A stretch of 32,439 bases of DNA from Chitinophagaceae bacterium (GTDB lineage Bacteria; Bacteroidota; Bacteroidia; Chitinophagales; Chitinophagaceae): positions 1 through 32,439 of the forward strand of contig JANWIJ010000060.1 of assembly GCA_025449935.1 (NCBI GenBank). Reading direction: 5' to 3'. The translations under genes and the position numbers were made by a program. Shown here piece after piece: positions 17,540 to 24,650 of the stretch. How positions within the stretch are numbered: position 1 is the first letter of the stretch; every line of letters starts with the position of its first letter. The notes under the pieces were generated by a model. The model had not been told where the DNA came from, did not search any database, and saw only the letters and a list, made by a program, of their open reading frames with translations.

Positions 17540-17603
17540 AAAGATTGTTTTGTCACCTGGTTCCCGCTTCCGTGGAAAGGGTGCTAAAAGAAATTCTTAT
17601 AAA

Positions 17604-18254
17604 ATGATTGTCAACCTCAGCCAGCAACATTCGTTGATCAGTAATTGGGTGGGAGAATTGCGTGATATCAGTATCCAGACCGACCGGATGCGTTTTCGCC
17701 GCAATCTTGAACGCATCGGCGAAGTAGCTGCCTATGAGATCAGTAAAGTGCTTCCTTTTATCGTTAAAGAGATACAAACTCCGTTGGGTCTTGCCGAGCA
17801 TAAAGTCTTAAAAGAGCAGCCGGTCCTGGCAACCATCCTGAGGGCCGGGTTACCCCTTCACCAGGGGCTGTTGAATTATTTTGACCAGGCCGATAATGCG
17901 TTTATTTCTGCTTACCGCAAACACAATAAGGACGGGAGTTTTGAAATCAGCCTGGATTACGTTTCCTGCCCTGAACTGGAAAACAGGGTGGTCATTATAT
18001 CAGATCCTATGCTGGCTACGGGATCTTCCCTCGTAAAAACCATACATTTTTTAAAAGAAGAAGGACATCCACGTGAAATACACATCGTGGCCGCCATTGC
18101 CTGTACCGTTGGCATAGAATATGTGAAAAGAGAGGAGCCATCCGTAACGATCTGGTGCGGGGATATTGATGATGAGCTGACCGCCAAGGGATATATAGTC
18201 CCGGGCCTGGGAGATGCCGGGGACCTGGCATACGGGGTTAAAGTACAGATGTAA
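17604..18254 (+). CDS. upp: Uracil phosphoribosyltransferase
   Basis: A 216-residue cytoplasmic enzyme of pyrimidine salvage that converts uracil and PRPP to UMP. Visible motifs are ATILRAGLPLHQGLLNYF in the N-terminal half, the PRPP-binding VVIISDPMLATGSSL, and the C-terminal uracil-binding YIVPGLGDAGDLAYG. The ATG at 17604 is preferred over the upstream in-frame ATG at 17550 because the extra 18 residues (rich in Arg, Gly, Lys) have no family counterpart and the preferred start is preceded by an AT-rich stretch usual for Bacteroidota. It is monocistronic, divergent from anmK, and followed by a non-coding region of 243 bp. Confidence 0.95.
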   Translation: MIVNLSQQHSLISNWVGELRDISIQTDRMRFRRNLERIGEVAAYEISKVLPFIVKEIQTPLGLAEHKVLKEQPVLATILRAGLPLHQGLLNYFDQADNAFISAYRKHNKDGSFEISLDYVSCPELENRVVIISDPMLATGSSLVKTIHFLKEEGHPREIHIVAAIACTVGIEYVKREEPSVTIWCGDIDDELTAKGYIVPGLGDAGDLAYGVKVQM

Positions 18255-18261
18255 AACCGCC

Positions 18262-18306
18262 CTTAGTCATTAGCTATCAGCTCTTAGCTAAAGGCTCAAA
18301 GCTCCC
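18262..18306. repeat. AGCT-rich intergenic repeat with small inverted repeat
   Basis: Just after upp the sequence ttagtcattagctatcagc and its continuation repeat AGCT-containing words four times within about 40 bp. It includes a perfect 7-bp inverted repeat, TTAGCTA (18270-18276) and TAGCTAA (18285-18291), with an 8-nt loop. It is not followed by a T-run, so it is a poor terminator. Its look recalls short dispersed AGCT-rich intergenic repeats seen in some Bacteroidota genomes (recollection, not checked). Confidence 0.4.
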
Positions 18307-18327
18307 TTAAAGCAGCAATATTTCCTT

Positions 18328-18343
18328 TTTACAGGTCTGTAAA
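18328..18343. promoter_or_regulatory. Palindromic operator-like site upstream of porP (copy 1)
   Basis: TTTACAG-GT-CTGTAAA is a perfect inverted repeat with 7-bp arms and a 2-bp centre, the usual size of a dimeric repressor or activator site. A TACATTTC sequence at 18350-18357, one mismatch from the TAnnTTTG -7 box, begins 6 bp downstream, so a bound protein would cover the -33 region. The only downstream gene is the PorP/SprF gene at 18498. Confidence 0.45.
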
Positions 18344-18431
18344 TTGTTGTACATTTCCATTTCGCATATGGACGGACAGAATAATCACTTTCTATCACGC
18401 GGGTTAAGCAATTTCTGAAATAAGAAAAGCG

Positions 18432-18447
18432 TTTACAGTTCTGACAA
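18432..18447. promoter_or_regulatory. Degenerate second copy of the operator-like site
   Basis: TTTACAGTTCTGACAA matches the palindrome at 18328-18343 in 13 of 16 positions, with the left arm perfectly conserved and the right arm decayed. It lies 104 bp from the first copy and 50 bp before the PorP/SprF start. Two spaced copies could support cooperative binding or looping, or the match could be chance. Confidence 0.35.
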
Positions 18448-18497
18448 GAACGCCGGTTATTCATCCTCCTGGCCAATGAAAAAACATAATTGCTGAG

Positions 18498-19523
18498 ATG
18501 AAAAAGATTATTTCTACCCTTACAGTTTGTGTAGCTATGGCCGGTGCGTCAACAGCACAGGATCCTAATTTTTCCCAGTTTTTTGCCTCCCCCCTCACAC
18601 TTAACCCTGCCATGACAGGAAAATTTGACGGTACCTTCCGGGTAGCTGGCAATTACAGGAATCAGTGGCCAACAATCAATAATGCGTTTGTTACAAAAAC
18701 AGTTTCTGCTGACTTTGGGATTTTGAAGAACCGTGTCCCCGAAATAGACCAGTTTGGTGTGGGTGTATTAGGTTTTACAGACAGGGCGGGCGATGGTGTA
18801 TTGGTAACGAATGCGGCGGGCGTATCTGTTGCTTATCACAAGGGGCTGGATGAAGACGGCTATCACCAGATTGGTGTTGGGTTCCAGGGCAGTTATGTTA
18901 CCAAACGACTGGATGTTACCAAAGTGTATTTTGAAGATGAATTAACTCCGTTTGGATTTGTACCGGGGACTACCGGTGAATTTTTTTCGAACAAACAGGT
19001 GAATGTAGATTATATAGACATTAATGCCGGTGTTCTCTACAACGGCAGTACAAACGGGTATAATAATTATTACGTGGGAGCATCCATGTATCATATCAAC
19101 AGGCCTAAAGAAACATTCCAGGGTGGTGAATTCTTATTGAATCCGCGGATCACTTTACAGGCAGGCGGCCGGATCCCGAGCGGTCCCAATAATTATATTC
19201 ACCTCAGCACGAATTTCAGTTTCCAGGCGAATGCCAAAAATTTCGTTATTGGCGGGGCGTATGCTCTTAATGTAAATAATAACCAGGATGATCCAACCAA
19301 TGTATACCTGGGTTCCTGGGCCAGGCTGAATAATATTAACGACGCGATCATTCCTTATGTAGGGCTGGAGTTTAAATCAATCCTGATCGGGTACACTTAT
19401 GATGTCAACATCAGCTCCCTGAAAACTGCCAGTAATTCACGGGGTGGAAATGAGATCTCCCTGATTTATATCAAAAAGCCTACAGATCCCAATGCGAAGA
19501 AGCTGAATTGCCCGAGGTTTTAA
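18498..19523 (+). CDS. PorP/SprF-family type IX secretion membrane protein
   Basis: A 341-residue outer-membrane protein. A Sec signal peptide spans about residues 1-20 (MKKIISTLTVCVAMAGASTA), followed by the family-typical mature start QDPNFSQFFASPLTLNPAMTG. The remainder shows alternating beta-strand patterns, with NYRNQWP near residue 53 and YHINRPKETF, both characteristic of PorP/SprF. The family works with the type IX secretion system and gliding machinery of Bacteroidota, often beside a large adhesin it helps export or anchor; no such partner gene is in this window. It appears monocistronic, with a 243-bp non-coding region upstream holding operator-like palindromes and a strong hairpin terminator just downstream. 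Confidence 0.92.
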   Translation: MKKIISTLTVCVAMAGASTAQDPNFSQFFASPLTLNPAMTGKFDGTFRVAGNYRNQWPTINNAFVTKTVSADFGILKNRVPEIDQFGVGVLGFTDRAGDGVLVTNAAGVSVAYHKGLDEDGYHQIGVGFQGSYVTKRLDVTKVYFEDELTPFGFVPGTTGEFFSNKQVNVDYIDINAGVLYNGSTNGYNNYYVGASMYHINRPKETFQGGEFLLNPRITLQAGGRIPSGPNNYIHLSTNFSFQANAKNFVIGGAYALNVNNNQDDPTNVYLGSWARLNNINDAIIPYVGLEFKSILIGYTYDVNISSLKTASNSRGGNEISLIYIKKPTDPNAKKLNCPRF

Positions 19524-19543
19524 GACGTAATTATAAATTATTG

Positions 19544-19570
19544 AAAGGTCAGCTGTAAACGCTGACCTTT
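19544..19570. terminator. Bidirectional hairpin terminator between porP and the DASS transporter
   Basis: AAAGGTCAGC (19544-19553) pairs perfectly with GCTGACCTTT (19561-19570) across a 7-nt loop. On the plus strand it is followed by a T-rich tract (tatatttt), serving the PorP/SprF gene. The minus-strand transporter gene ends at 19570, so its stop codon touches the stem and the same hairpin would end that transcript too. Confidence 0.8.
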
Positions 19571-21042
19571 TATATTTTAATCAGGCTGGGTAGAAGAAAC
19601 CAGCAGAATAATGTAACCAGGATAATTGCCACCACGTTCATTACAAACCCGGCTTTTGCCATTTGCCTGAACTTGATATGCCCGCTCGCAAAAACGATTG
19701 CATTTGGCGGGGTACCCATCGGCATCATGCTGGCGCAACTGGCTGCCAGGGTCATCGGGATTCCCAGGAGAATCGGGTTCATGTGCAAAGCGTCCGCCAG
19801 TGATGAAACAACCGGTGCAAATACAATTACCTGGGCCACATTACTCATTACTTCGCTGATAAAAATGGATACAATGGTAATCACCAATACAAGTAAGAAT
19901 GCATTCCCGGAGAATTGAGCCAGCCACCCTCCCAGTTGTTCCATGAGTCCTGCTTTTTCCAGGGAAGTGGCGAGGCTGATCCCTCCACCAAACAACAATA
20001 AAATTCCCCAGGCCATTTTGGAAGTGTCGCCCCATTCCAGTAAAGAATCGTTTGACGCCTCCTTTGAGCCGGAGGGGCAAATGAATAAGGCCACCGCGCA
20101 CATCACGGCGATCATGGTATCATCCAGTTTGAACAGGTCCTGGAGATTATTAATGATATCCCTCGTTATCCATAGGAGGGCCGTTCCGATAAAAACAGCC
20201 AGCACTCTTTTTTCAGCAACCGATAGCGGCCCCAGCAGCTGAAGTTCGTTTTGAATTAATTGCCGGGTGCTGTCATCCGATTGTATGCGGTTGGGGAACA
20301 ACCATTTTACCATCACCCAGTACAACGAAATTAAAAGCAGAACAGCCAGCGGGGTGCAAATAAGCATCCAGTCCACAAAGCCGATATCATAATTATATTT
20401 TTTAGAGATATATCCTACATATGCTACGTTGGGTGGTGTGCCGATAATCGTTGCTATCCCGCCAATATTCGAGGCATAGGCTATTGCCAGCATGATGGAC
20501 AGTGAAAAGTTAGTCAGGCTCCCCTGGCCTTTATGATTTTCCTTCATAACATGAATCACCGATAATGCAATCGGGAACATCATCATCGTAGTCGCCGTAT
20601 TACTGAGCCACATACTCAGCAGTCCCGTGGCCAGTATAAAACCAAGTACAATCCTGTTCCCGCTGGTTCCTGTAATTCGAATGATATTCAAAGCAATTCG
20701 CTTATGAAGGCTCCATTTTTCAATTGCCAGTCCCAGCATAAAGCCACCCATAAACAAAAATATCACGGGGTTTGCATAGGGTGCGGCGGCTTCATCCAGT
20801 TTGGCGATCTTAAGCAAGGGAAAAAGAATGATGGGTAATAGGGCAACCACCGGCATGGGCAATGCTTCCGTTACCCACCAGGTGATCATGAGCCCCGCTA
20901 TCGCCAATACTTTTGCGGCAGATTTGTCAACCCCGAAAGGATTGATAAAATACAACAGCAGGGACACAGCGATTCCCGAGAACAGCGCAATGAATTTGAG
21001 TTGTTGTTTTGACAAGCAGCCAGATTTATGCTGAAAATACAA
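19570..21042 (-). CDS. SLC13/DASS-family sodium:anion symporter
   Basis: A 490-residue inner-membrane transporter with many hydrophobic segments from about residue 15 to the end. Divalent-anion:sodium symporter signs are an SNTATTMMMFPIA motif at residues 147-159 and the matching second-half SNVAQVIVFAPV starting near residue 400, plus MPMGTPPNAIVFASG near the end and the ITWWVTEALPMPVVALLP entry. These motifs form the paired substrate and sodium sites in the family; likely substrates are dicarboxylates, sulfate or phosphate, which cannot be told apart from sequence alone. No ATG precedes the first membrane helix: TTG at 21042 or TTG at 21015 (giving MSKQQLKFI) are the candidate starts. It lies 1 bp after the DNA glycosylase stop, so the two are probably one transcript. 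Confidence 0.9.
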   Translation of the reverse strand: MYFQHKSGCLSKQQLKFIALFSGIAVSLLLYFINPFGVDKSAAKVLAIAGLMITWWVTEALPMPVVALLPIILFPLLKIAKLDEAAAPYANPVIFLFMGGFMLGLAIEKWSLHKRIALNIIRITGTSGNRIVLGFILATGLLSMWLSNTATTMMMFPIALSVIHVMKENHKGQGSLTNFSLSIMLAIAYASNIGGIATIIGTPPNVAYVGYISKKYNYDIGFVDWMLICTPLAVLLLISLYWVMVKWLFPNRIQSDDSTRQLIQNELQLLGPLSVAEKRVLAVFIGTALLWITRDIINNLQDLFKLDDTMIAVMCAVALFICPSGSKEASNDSLLEWGDTSKMAWGILLLFGGGISLATSLEKAGLMEQLGGWLAQFSGNAFLLVLVITIVSIFISEVMSNVAQVIVFAPVVSSLADALHMNPILLGIPMTLAASCASMMPMGTPPNAIVFASGHIKFRQMAKAGFVMNVVAIILVTLFCWFLLPSLIKI

Positions 21043-21043
21043 T

Positions 21044-21649
21044 CTATTTTGGTTTACCGCTTACAAACGGATTCCCTTTTATATAAAAACGGAATGGTAA
21101 CAGGGCATCGTTGCCCGCATAATCGACGCCAATCCTTGGCGAAACGGCGATGGCAGTTTTATGAAACCCGATACCGTCATCCGCCATAAACAATTCACGG
21201 CTTTTCAATGAAATGCCACTGTGCCCGGTAGTTATACCGAGTGCTTTCGATAAATTGCCGGGCCCCCGTGTCAACGAATAATCCGCCTGATTTTTTTTAA
21301 CTCTTTCCAGCATAGTATCGACTCCCGAAAGAGGCTCCAGGCCCCTGATAAGAATTGCATGGGGTGTGTTTTTGTAATGAGTGACCACGTTGAACAAGTG
21401 ATGAATGCCATAACACAGGTAAACATATGCAACCCCGCCATCAGCATACATTACTTCATTCCTCCGGGTTATCCTGCCGCCATATGCATGCGAAGCCCTG
21501 TCAGCAACGCCGGCATATGCTTCCACTTCAACTATGCGCCCGGAAGTTTCTACGCCGTTCCATTTGGTAGTTAAAACTTTTCCCAGCAGCTCCGTGGCAA
21601 TTTGCAAAACATCTTCCCGTTGATAAAATGAAAGAGGTAATTTTTTCAT
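21044..21649 (-). CDS. DNA-3-methyladenine glycosylase (AAG/MPG family)
   Basis: A 201-residue base-excision repair enzyme that removes alkylated purines such as 3-methyladenine. Family features are the early LGKVLTT and GRIVEVEAYAG (catalytic Glu in the VEAY motif), DRASHAYGGRITRRNEVMY, VAYVYLCYGIHHLFNVV, AILIRGLEP, LTRGPGNLSKALGI, and the closing SPRIGVDYAG and PFRFYIKGNPFVSG. The length is normal. It is the first gene of a likely two-gene unit with the DASS transporter, and divergent from the EI24-like gene. Confidence 0.95.
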   Translation of the reverse strand: MKKLPLSFYQREDVLQIATELLGKVLTTKWNGVETSGRIVEVEAYAGVADRASHAYGGRITRRNEVMYADGGVAYVYLCYGIHHLFNVVTHYKNTPHAILIRGLEPLSGVDTMLERVKKNQADYSLTRGPGNLSKALGITTGHSGISLKSRELFMADDGIGFHKTAIAVSPRIGVDYAGNDALLPFRFYIKGNPFVSGKPK

Positions 21650-21729
21650 TTGATTCCGGCTTCAGAAAACGGATAAATCATTTCAATGCGTGTAACCAAT
21701 ACTCTATATTTACCATCCAAATTAAGTCA

Positions 21730-22476
21730 TTGCTAAAAGAAATTGTTATAGCGGTCCAATCCTGGGGAGAAGCACAACGGTTTATACGGCAGCACCGGCT
21801 CTTTAAATGGATCATTATCCCGGGTATCATCTATACCCTGTTGTTTATCGTGGGGATGTTCTTTTTCTGGTCATCGGCTGATAATGTCATTTCATGGGTA
21901 AGCCGCCAGCTCAGCATTGAATCCTGGCTTCAAAATAAAGAAAGCGAGTGGCTCAGCTTTATGTTCGTGATGACGGGCATGATGTTGCGGTTGATCCTGG
22001 TCCTGTTCTATTTTTCCCTGTTCAAGTACCTGATCCTCATTATTGGTTCTCCGCTCTTTGCTTACCTGAGTGAAAAAACAGAAGCGATCATTGAAGAAAA
22101 AGAACATTTTTTTAACTGGCCCGACTTAAAAAAGGATTGCCTGCGCAGCACCCGGCTTGCCTTGCGAAACTGTCTCTGGCAATCCATTTATTTAATAGGA
22201 TTGATTCTATTATCCCTCGTACCGGTTATTGGCTGGATCACCCCGGTGATTGCCCTGCTGATGGAAGGTTATTATTTTGGGTTCTCCATGCTGGATTACA
22301 GTTTTGCCAGGGTAAATTTTACCCCCGCTCAAAGTATTTCCTTTACAGGCAGGCACAAGGGCCTGGCTATTGGCAATGGCATTTTGTTTTACCTCATGCA
22401 TGTGGTAATCATCCTGGCGCCTGCCTATGCGGTCATTGCCGCCACCCTTTGCATTCACAAAGTAAAAAACAGCTGA
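21730..22476 (+). CDS. EI24-domain membrane protein (CysZ-like)
   Basis: About 248 residues from a TTG start at 21730 (MLKEIVIAVQSWGEAQRF). An in-frame ATG at 21628 would give 282 residues but would overlap the divergent glycosylase start by 22 bp, and its extra sequence lacks family character. Hydrophobic segments occur in FKWIIIPGIIYTLLFIVGMFFFW, LILVLFYFSLFKYLILIIGSP, SIYLIGLILLSLVPVIGW and the C-terminal LMHVVIILAPAYAVIAATL stretches (described in pieces). The EI24 family includes CysZ-type sulfate-related membrane proteins, but the function of Bacteroidota members is unknown. The next gene begins 7 bp later and is probably co-transcribed. Confidence 0.75.
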   Translation: MLKEIVIAVQSWGEAQRFIRQHRLFKWIIIPGIIYTLLFIVGMFFFWSSADNVISWVSRQLSIESWLQNKESEWLSFMFVMTGMMLRLILVLFYFSLFKYLILIIGSPLFAYLSEKTEAIIEEKEHFFNWPDLKKDCLRSTRLALRNCLWQSIYLIGLILLSLVPVIGWITPVIALLMEGYYFGFSMLDYSFARVNFTPAQSISFTGRHKGLAIGNGILFYLMHVVIILAPAYAVIAATLCIHKVKNS

Positions 22477-22483
22477 TCCGGCA

Positions 22484-23182
22484 ATGGCAACCGTTTACCT
22501 CATACCATCACTGTTACAGGAAGAAGGGTTGCAGGTGATACCGTCCTATGTAACGGAAGCCATTAAAAACTGCCAGGTTTTCTTTGTTGAAAACGAAAGA
22601 ACTACCCGCCGCTATTTTAAACAGGCCTGGAAGGAGATGGTGATTGATGACTATGAATGGCATACGATATCGGAAGATGCTACCCTCACTGCTGAGTTCC
22701 AGAAAAAACTCAGGGAAAATAAAACAATTGGTATTGTCAGTGAAGCCGGCTGCCCGGGTATTGCTGACCCGGGACAAACATTAATTGCCATCGCGCAGGA
22801 AATGAATGCCCGGGTTAAACCCCTGGTGGGGCCCAATGCCATTTTGCTGGCGCTGATGGCCAGCGGAATGAACGGCCAGCAATTTCAGTTTGTTGGTTAT
22901 TTACCAATCGATGCACGGGAGCGGGCAAAAACCATTAAAGAACTCGAAGCTGAATCAGCCCGCAAATCATGTACACAGGTATTTATTGAAACTCCCTACC
23001 GGAATAACCAACTGATTGAGGCCTTATGCAAAAGCTGCGAAACTGCCACCAGGCTCTGTATCGCCGTTGACCTTACCGGAAAGCAGGAATGGATAAAAAC
23101 AAAATCCATCAGCGAGTGGCAAAAAAACAGGCCCGATATTCATAAACGGCCGGCCATCTTCCTGTTACTTGCGGGAAATTAA
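22484..23182 (+). CDS. RsmI-like SAM-dependent methyltransferase (tetrapyrrole methylase fold)
   Basis: A 232-residue protein of the tetrapyrrole methylase superfamily, resembling RsmI, the 16S rRNA C1402 ribose 2'-O-methyltransferase. Aligned features are FFVENERTTRRYFK, IGIVSEAGCPGIADPGQ (RsmI has a similar SDAGTPGISDPG), VGPNAILLALMASGMNG, FVGYLPIDARERAK and FIETPYRNNQL. The N-terminal start MATVYLIPSLLQEEG departs from the TPIGNL opening of true RsmI, so this may be a paralogue with another substrate. Start ATG at 22484 lies 7 bp after the EI24-like gene. The gene is convergent with the next one, only 2 bp apart. Confidence 0.85.
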   Translation: MATVYLIPSLLQEEGLQVIPSYVTEAIKNCQVFFVENERTTRRYFKQAWKEMVIDDYEWHTISEDATLTAEFQKKLRENKTIGIVSEAGCPGIADPGQTLIAIAQEMNARVKPLVGPNAILLALMASGMNGQQFQFVGYLPIDARERAKTIKELEAESARKSCTQVFIETPYRNNQLIEALCKSCETATRLCIAVDLTGKQEWIKTKSISEWQKNRPDIHKRPAIFLLLAGN

Positions 23183-23184
23183 GT

Positions 23185-23625
23185 TCACTCATTACGCATG
23201 GTGATAATACTGTCAACAATATACTTTGTATTGCCCCGCCAGGGAACTGCCCCATGGTATTCCTTATAATGCAGGTCGAAACGTTTCCCGCTGTTGGCCG
23301 CCAGTATGTCATAAATCTTTTGGCTTTTGATAGAAAACTCGAATTCATAAGACTGGATGCTTCCGGCTGTTTTACTCCTGTACCCTTCCTGGATCAGTTT
23401 TCCTTCGTAGGTTTTAAAAATATTTCCTTTTTTAACTGCATAATTCAAATGCCCGCTCTTAACCCCGTCACCAAATACAAAAAAATATTTGAAATAGACA
23501 AACACAATCAGCCCAAGGATGACGAGTGCCAGGAAAATCCTGCCAAATCTCCGGAGCCCGGATACCCGCCGGGCTGGTGGTTGTGCTAACGGTCGTTGCG
23601 GTTCTGCCGGATATTTTTCTTCCAT
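23185..23625 (-). CDS. Single-pass membrane protein of unknown function
   Basis: A 146-residue protein. Residues 1-25 form a Pro- and Arg-rich cytoplasmic tail, residues about 29-50 (FLALVILGLIVFVYFKYFFVF) a single membrane helix, and the remainder a soluble domain presumably outside the cytoplasm, with KKGNIFKTYEGKLIQEGY and, near the end, YHGAVPWRGNTKYIVDSI. Similar short Bacteroidota proteins exist and are sometimes labelled 6-phosphogluconate dehydrogenase in databases, which the sequence does not support. No catalytic motif is recognised. It is divergent from the arginine operon and convergent with the methyltransferase gene. Confidence 0.8.
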   Translation of the reverse strand: MEEKYPAEPQRPLAQPPARRVSGLRRFGRIFLALVILGLIVFVYFKYFFVFGDGVKSGHLNYAVKKGNIFKTYEGKLIQEGYRSKTAGSIQSYEFEFSIKSQKIYDILAANSGKRFDLHYKEYHGAVPWRGNTKYIVDSIITMRNE

Positions 23626-23676
23626 GTCGGGAGTTTTATAACAAAAAATTTATGAAATATAAAGCAATTAATATTA

Positions 23677-23684
23677 TACATTTG
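23677..23684 (+). promoter_or_regulatory. Candidate -7 box for the arginine operon
   Basis: TACATTTG matches the Bacteroidota TAnnTTTG -7 consensus exactly. A transcript starting about 7 bp later would begin near 23691 and have a leader of roughly 240 bases before the first operon gene. No good -33 TTG was seen about 20 bp upstream, so the call is tentative. Confidence 0.35.
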
Positions 23685-23711
23685 TTCCCAATTTACAATT
23701 TGTTTGGCTTC

Positions 23712-23834
23712 ATGACCAACATTCTGACACATACAAAACAGGTTGCTTTCCATGCACCTATCACCAGCGGGGTTTACTCGGTTGGTTTTGATGTGTTCAC
23801 CTTTTCCCGCCCCCGACGTAGCCCTGTATGCTGA
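23712..23834 (+). other. Possible leader peptide of the arginine operon
   Basis: A 40-codon frame opens with ATG at 23712 (MTNILTHTKQVAF) and closes with TGA at 23832-23834. The last ten residues, FSRPRRSPVC, contain three arginines, and the stop falls at the foot of the hairpin at 23831-23866. This is the layout of an attenuator leader peptide whose translation would slow when Arg-tRNA is short. The reading is inferred from position and composition only. The frame is also open upstream (ATG at 23652), and no ribosome-binding site marks the start. Confidence 0.3.
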
Positions 23835-23866
23835 CAGGACGAACCTCTCACCATGGTCCCTGTCAG
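23831..23866 (+). promoter_or_regulatory. Hairpin in the leader of the arginine operon
   Basis: CTGACAGG (23831-23838) pairs perfectly with CCTGTCAG (23859-23866), and the stem can extend by two more pairs past a one-base bulge. It overlaps the end of the possible leader peptide and lies about 65 bp before the preferred start of the first operon gene. No T-run follows, so it is not a classic intrinsic terminator. It may act as a pause or anti-structure element, or be incidental. Confidence 0.4.
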
Positions 23867-23930
23867 TGAAATCATCCCAAAAAAAATATTTTGGACTGGT
23901 GGCCCGTTTTTTGTCAATCTATACTTTAAC

Positions 23931-24635
23931 GTGGATAATCATAATATCGTCATCAGGGTAGCTACAACGGCTGACAAAGTTTATTCAAAAACCATCACAG
24001 ATGAAATGGCTGCCTCCGCGGCGGCCCGGGGAACCGGTATTGCCACCCGCACACCTGACTACATTGAGCAAAAGATCGATGAAGGAAAAGCGGTGATCGC
24101 CATCACTGACCAGAATGAATGGGTAGGGTTTTGTTATATAGAGACCTGGAGCCATGGGGAATATGTTGCCAATAGTGGCCTGATCGTTGCCCCGGCGTTC
24201 CGCAAAAGTGGTGTGGCTAAATCCATCAAACAAAAAATATTCAATTTGTCCCGGGAAAAATATCCTGAAGCAAAAATCTTTGGATTGACCACCGGGCTGG
24301 CCGTGATGAAAATAAATTCTGATCTTGGTTATGAACCGGTCACCTATTCCGAACTGTCGCAGGACGAAGCGTTCTGGGCCGGTTGCAAAAGCTGTGTAAA
24401 CTATGAGATACTGATGAGCAAGGACCGGAAAAATTGTATGTGCACAGCCATGTTGTATGACCCGAAAGATCATTATGAGCCGGAAGAGACCAAAAAGTAT
24501 TTTAACGAGAATGTAAAGGGTTTCGAACGCCTGCTTCGCTTTAAACAATGGAAGCTGCTTCGGCCATTCCTGAAAAAAGATAAAAGCGGGGCCGGTAAAC
24601 CCAAATCATTCTTCGCTCATTTATTTCATTTTTAA
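23931..24635 (+). CDS. GNAT acyltransferase, candidate N-acylglutamate synthase of the arginine operon
   Basis: About 234 residues from GTG at 23931 (MDNHNIVIRVATTADK). The ATG at 23853 would add 26 residues that sit in the leader hairpin and look non-coding. GNAT features are WVGFCYIETW, ANSGLIVAPAFRKSGVAKSI (acetyl-CoA pyrophosphate loop RKSGVA, residues 91-96) and FGLTTGLAVMKINSDLGYEPV. Four cysteines follow as C152-x2-C155 and C169-x-C171, a possible metal site. As the first gene of a cluster that otherwise lacks argA or argJ, it most likely acylates glutamate with acetyl-CoA or succinyl-CoA to start the pathway (inference from context). The argG start follows 15 bp after its stop. Confidence 0.82.
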   Translation: MDNHNIVIRVATTADKVYSKTITDEMAASAAARGTGIATRTPDYIEQKIDEGKAVIAITDQNEWVGFCYIETWSHGEYVANSGLIVAPAFRKSGVAKSIKQKIFNLSREKYPEAKIFGLTTGLAVMKINSDLGYEPVTYSELSQDEAFWAGCKSCVNYEILMSKDRKNCMCTAMLYDPKDHYEPEETKKYFNENVKGFERLLRFKQWKLLRPFLKKDKSGAGKPKSFFAHLFHF

Positions 24636-24650
24636 AACCAATTGGCCACG

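Noticed and set aside
21628-21729. ATG at 21628 as start of the EI24-like gene
   Set aside because: It overlaps the start of the divergent glycosylase gene, and its extra residues do not resemble the family; TTG at 21730 was chosen, with moderate confidence.
23185-23625. 6-phosphogluconate dehydrogenase label for the small membrane protein
   Set aside because: It has no Rossmann motif or catalytic residues and is far too short; it is a single-pass membrane protein of unknown role.
23831-23866. Leader hairpin as a rho-independent terminator
   Set aside because: No T-run follows it on the plus strand; it is reported only as a structural element.
23853-23930. ATG at 23853 as start of the GNAT gene
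   Set aside because: It sits in the loop of the leader hairpin and adds 26 residues outside the GNAT fold; GTG at 23931 gives the expected N-terminus.
23626-23930. Known riboswitch or T-box in the arginine leader
   Set aside because: No sequence resembling a T-box core or other recognised riboswitch consensus was found; ArgR-like boxes were looked for and not seen.
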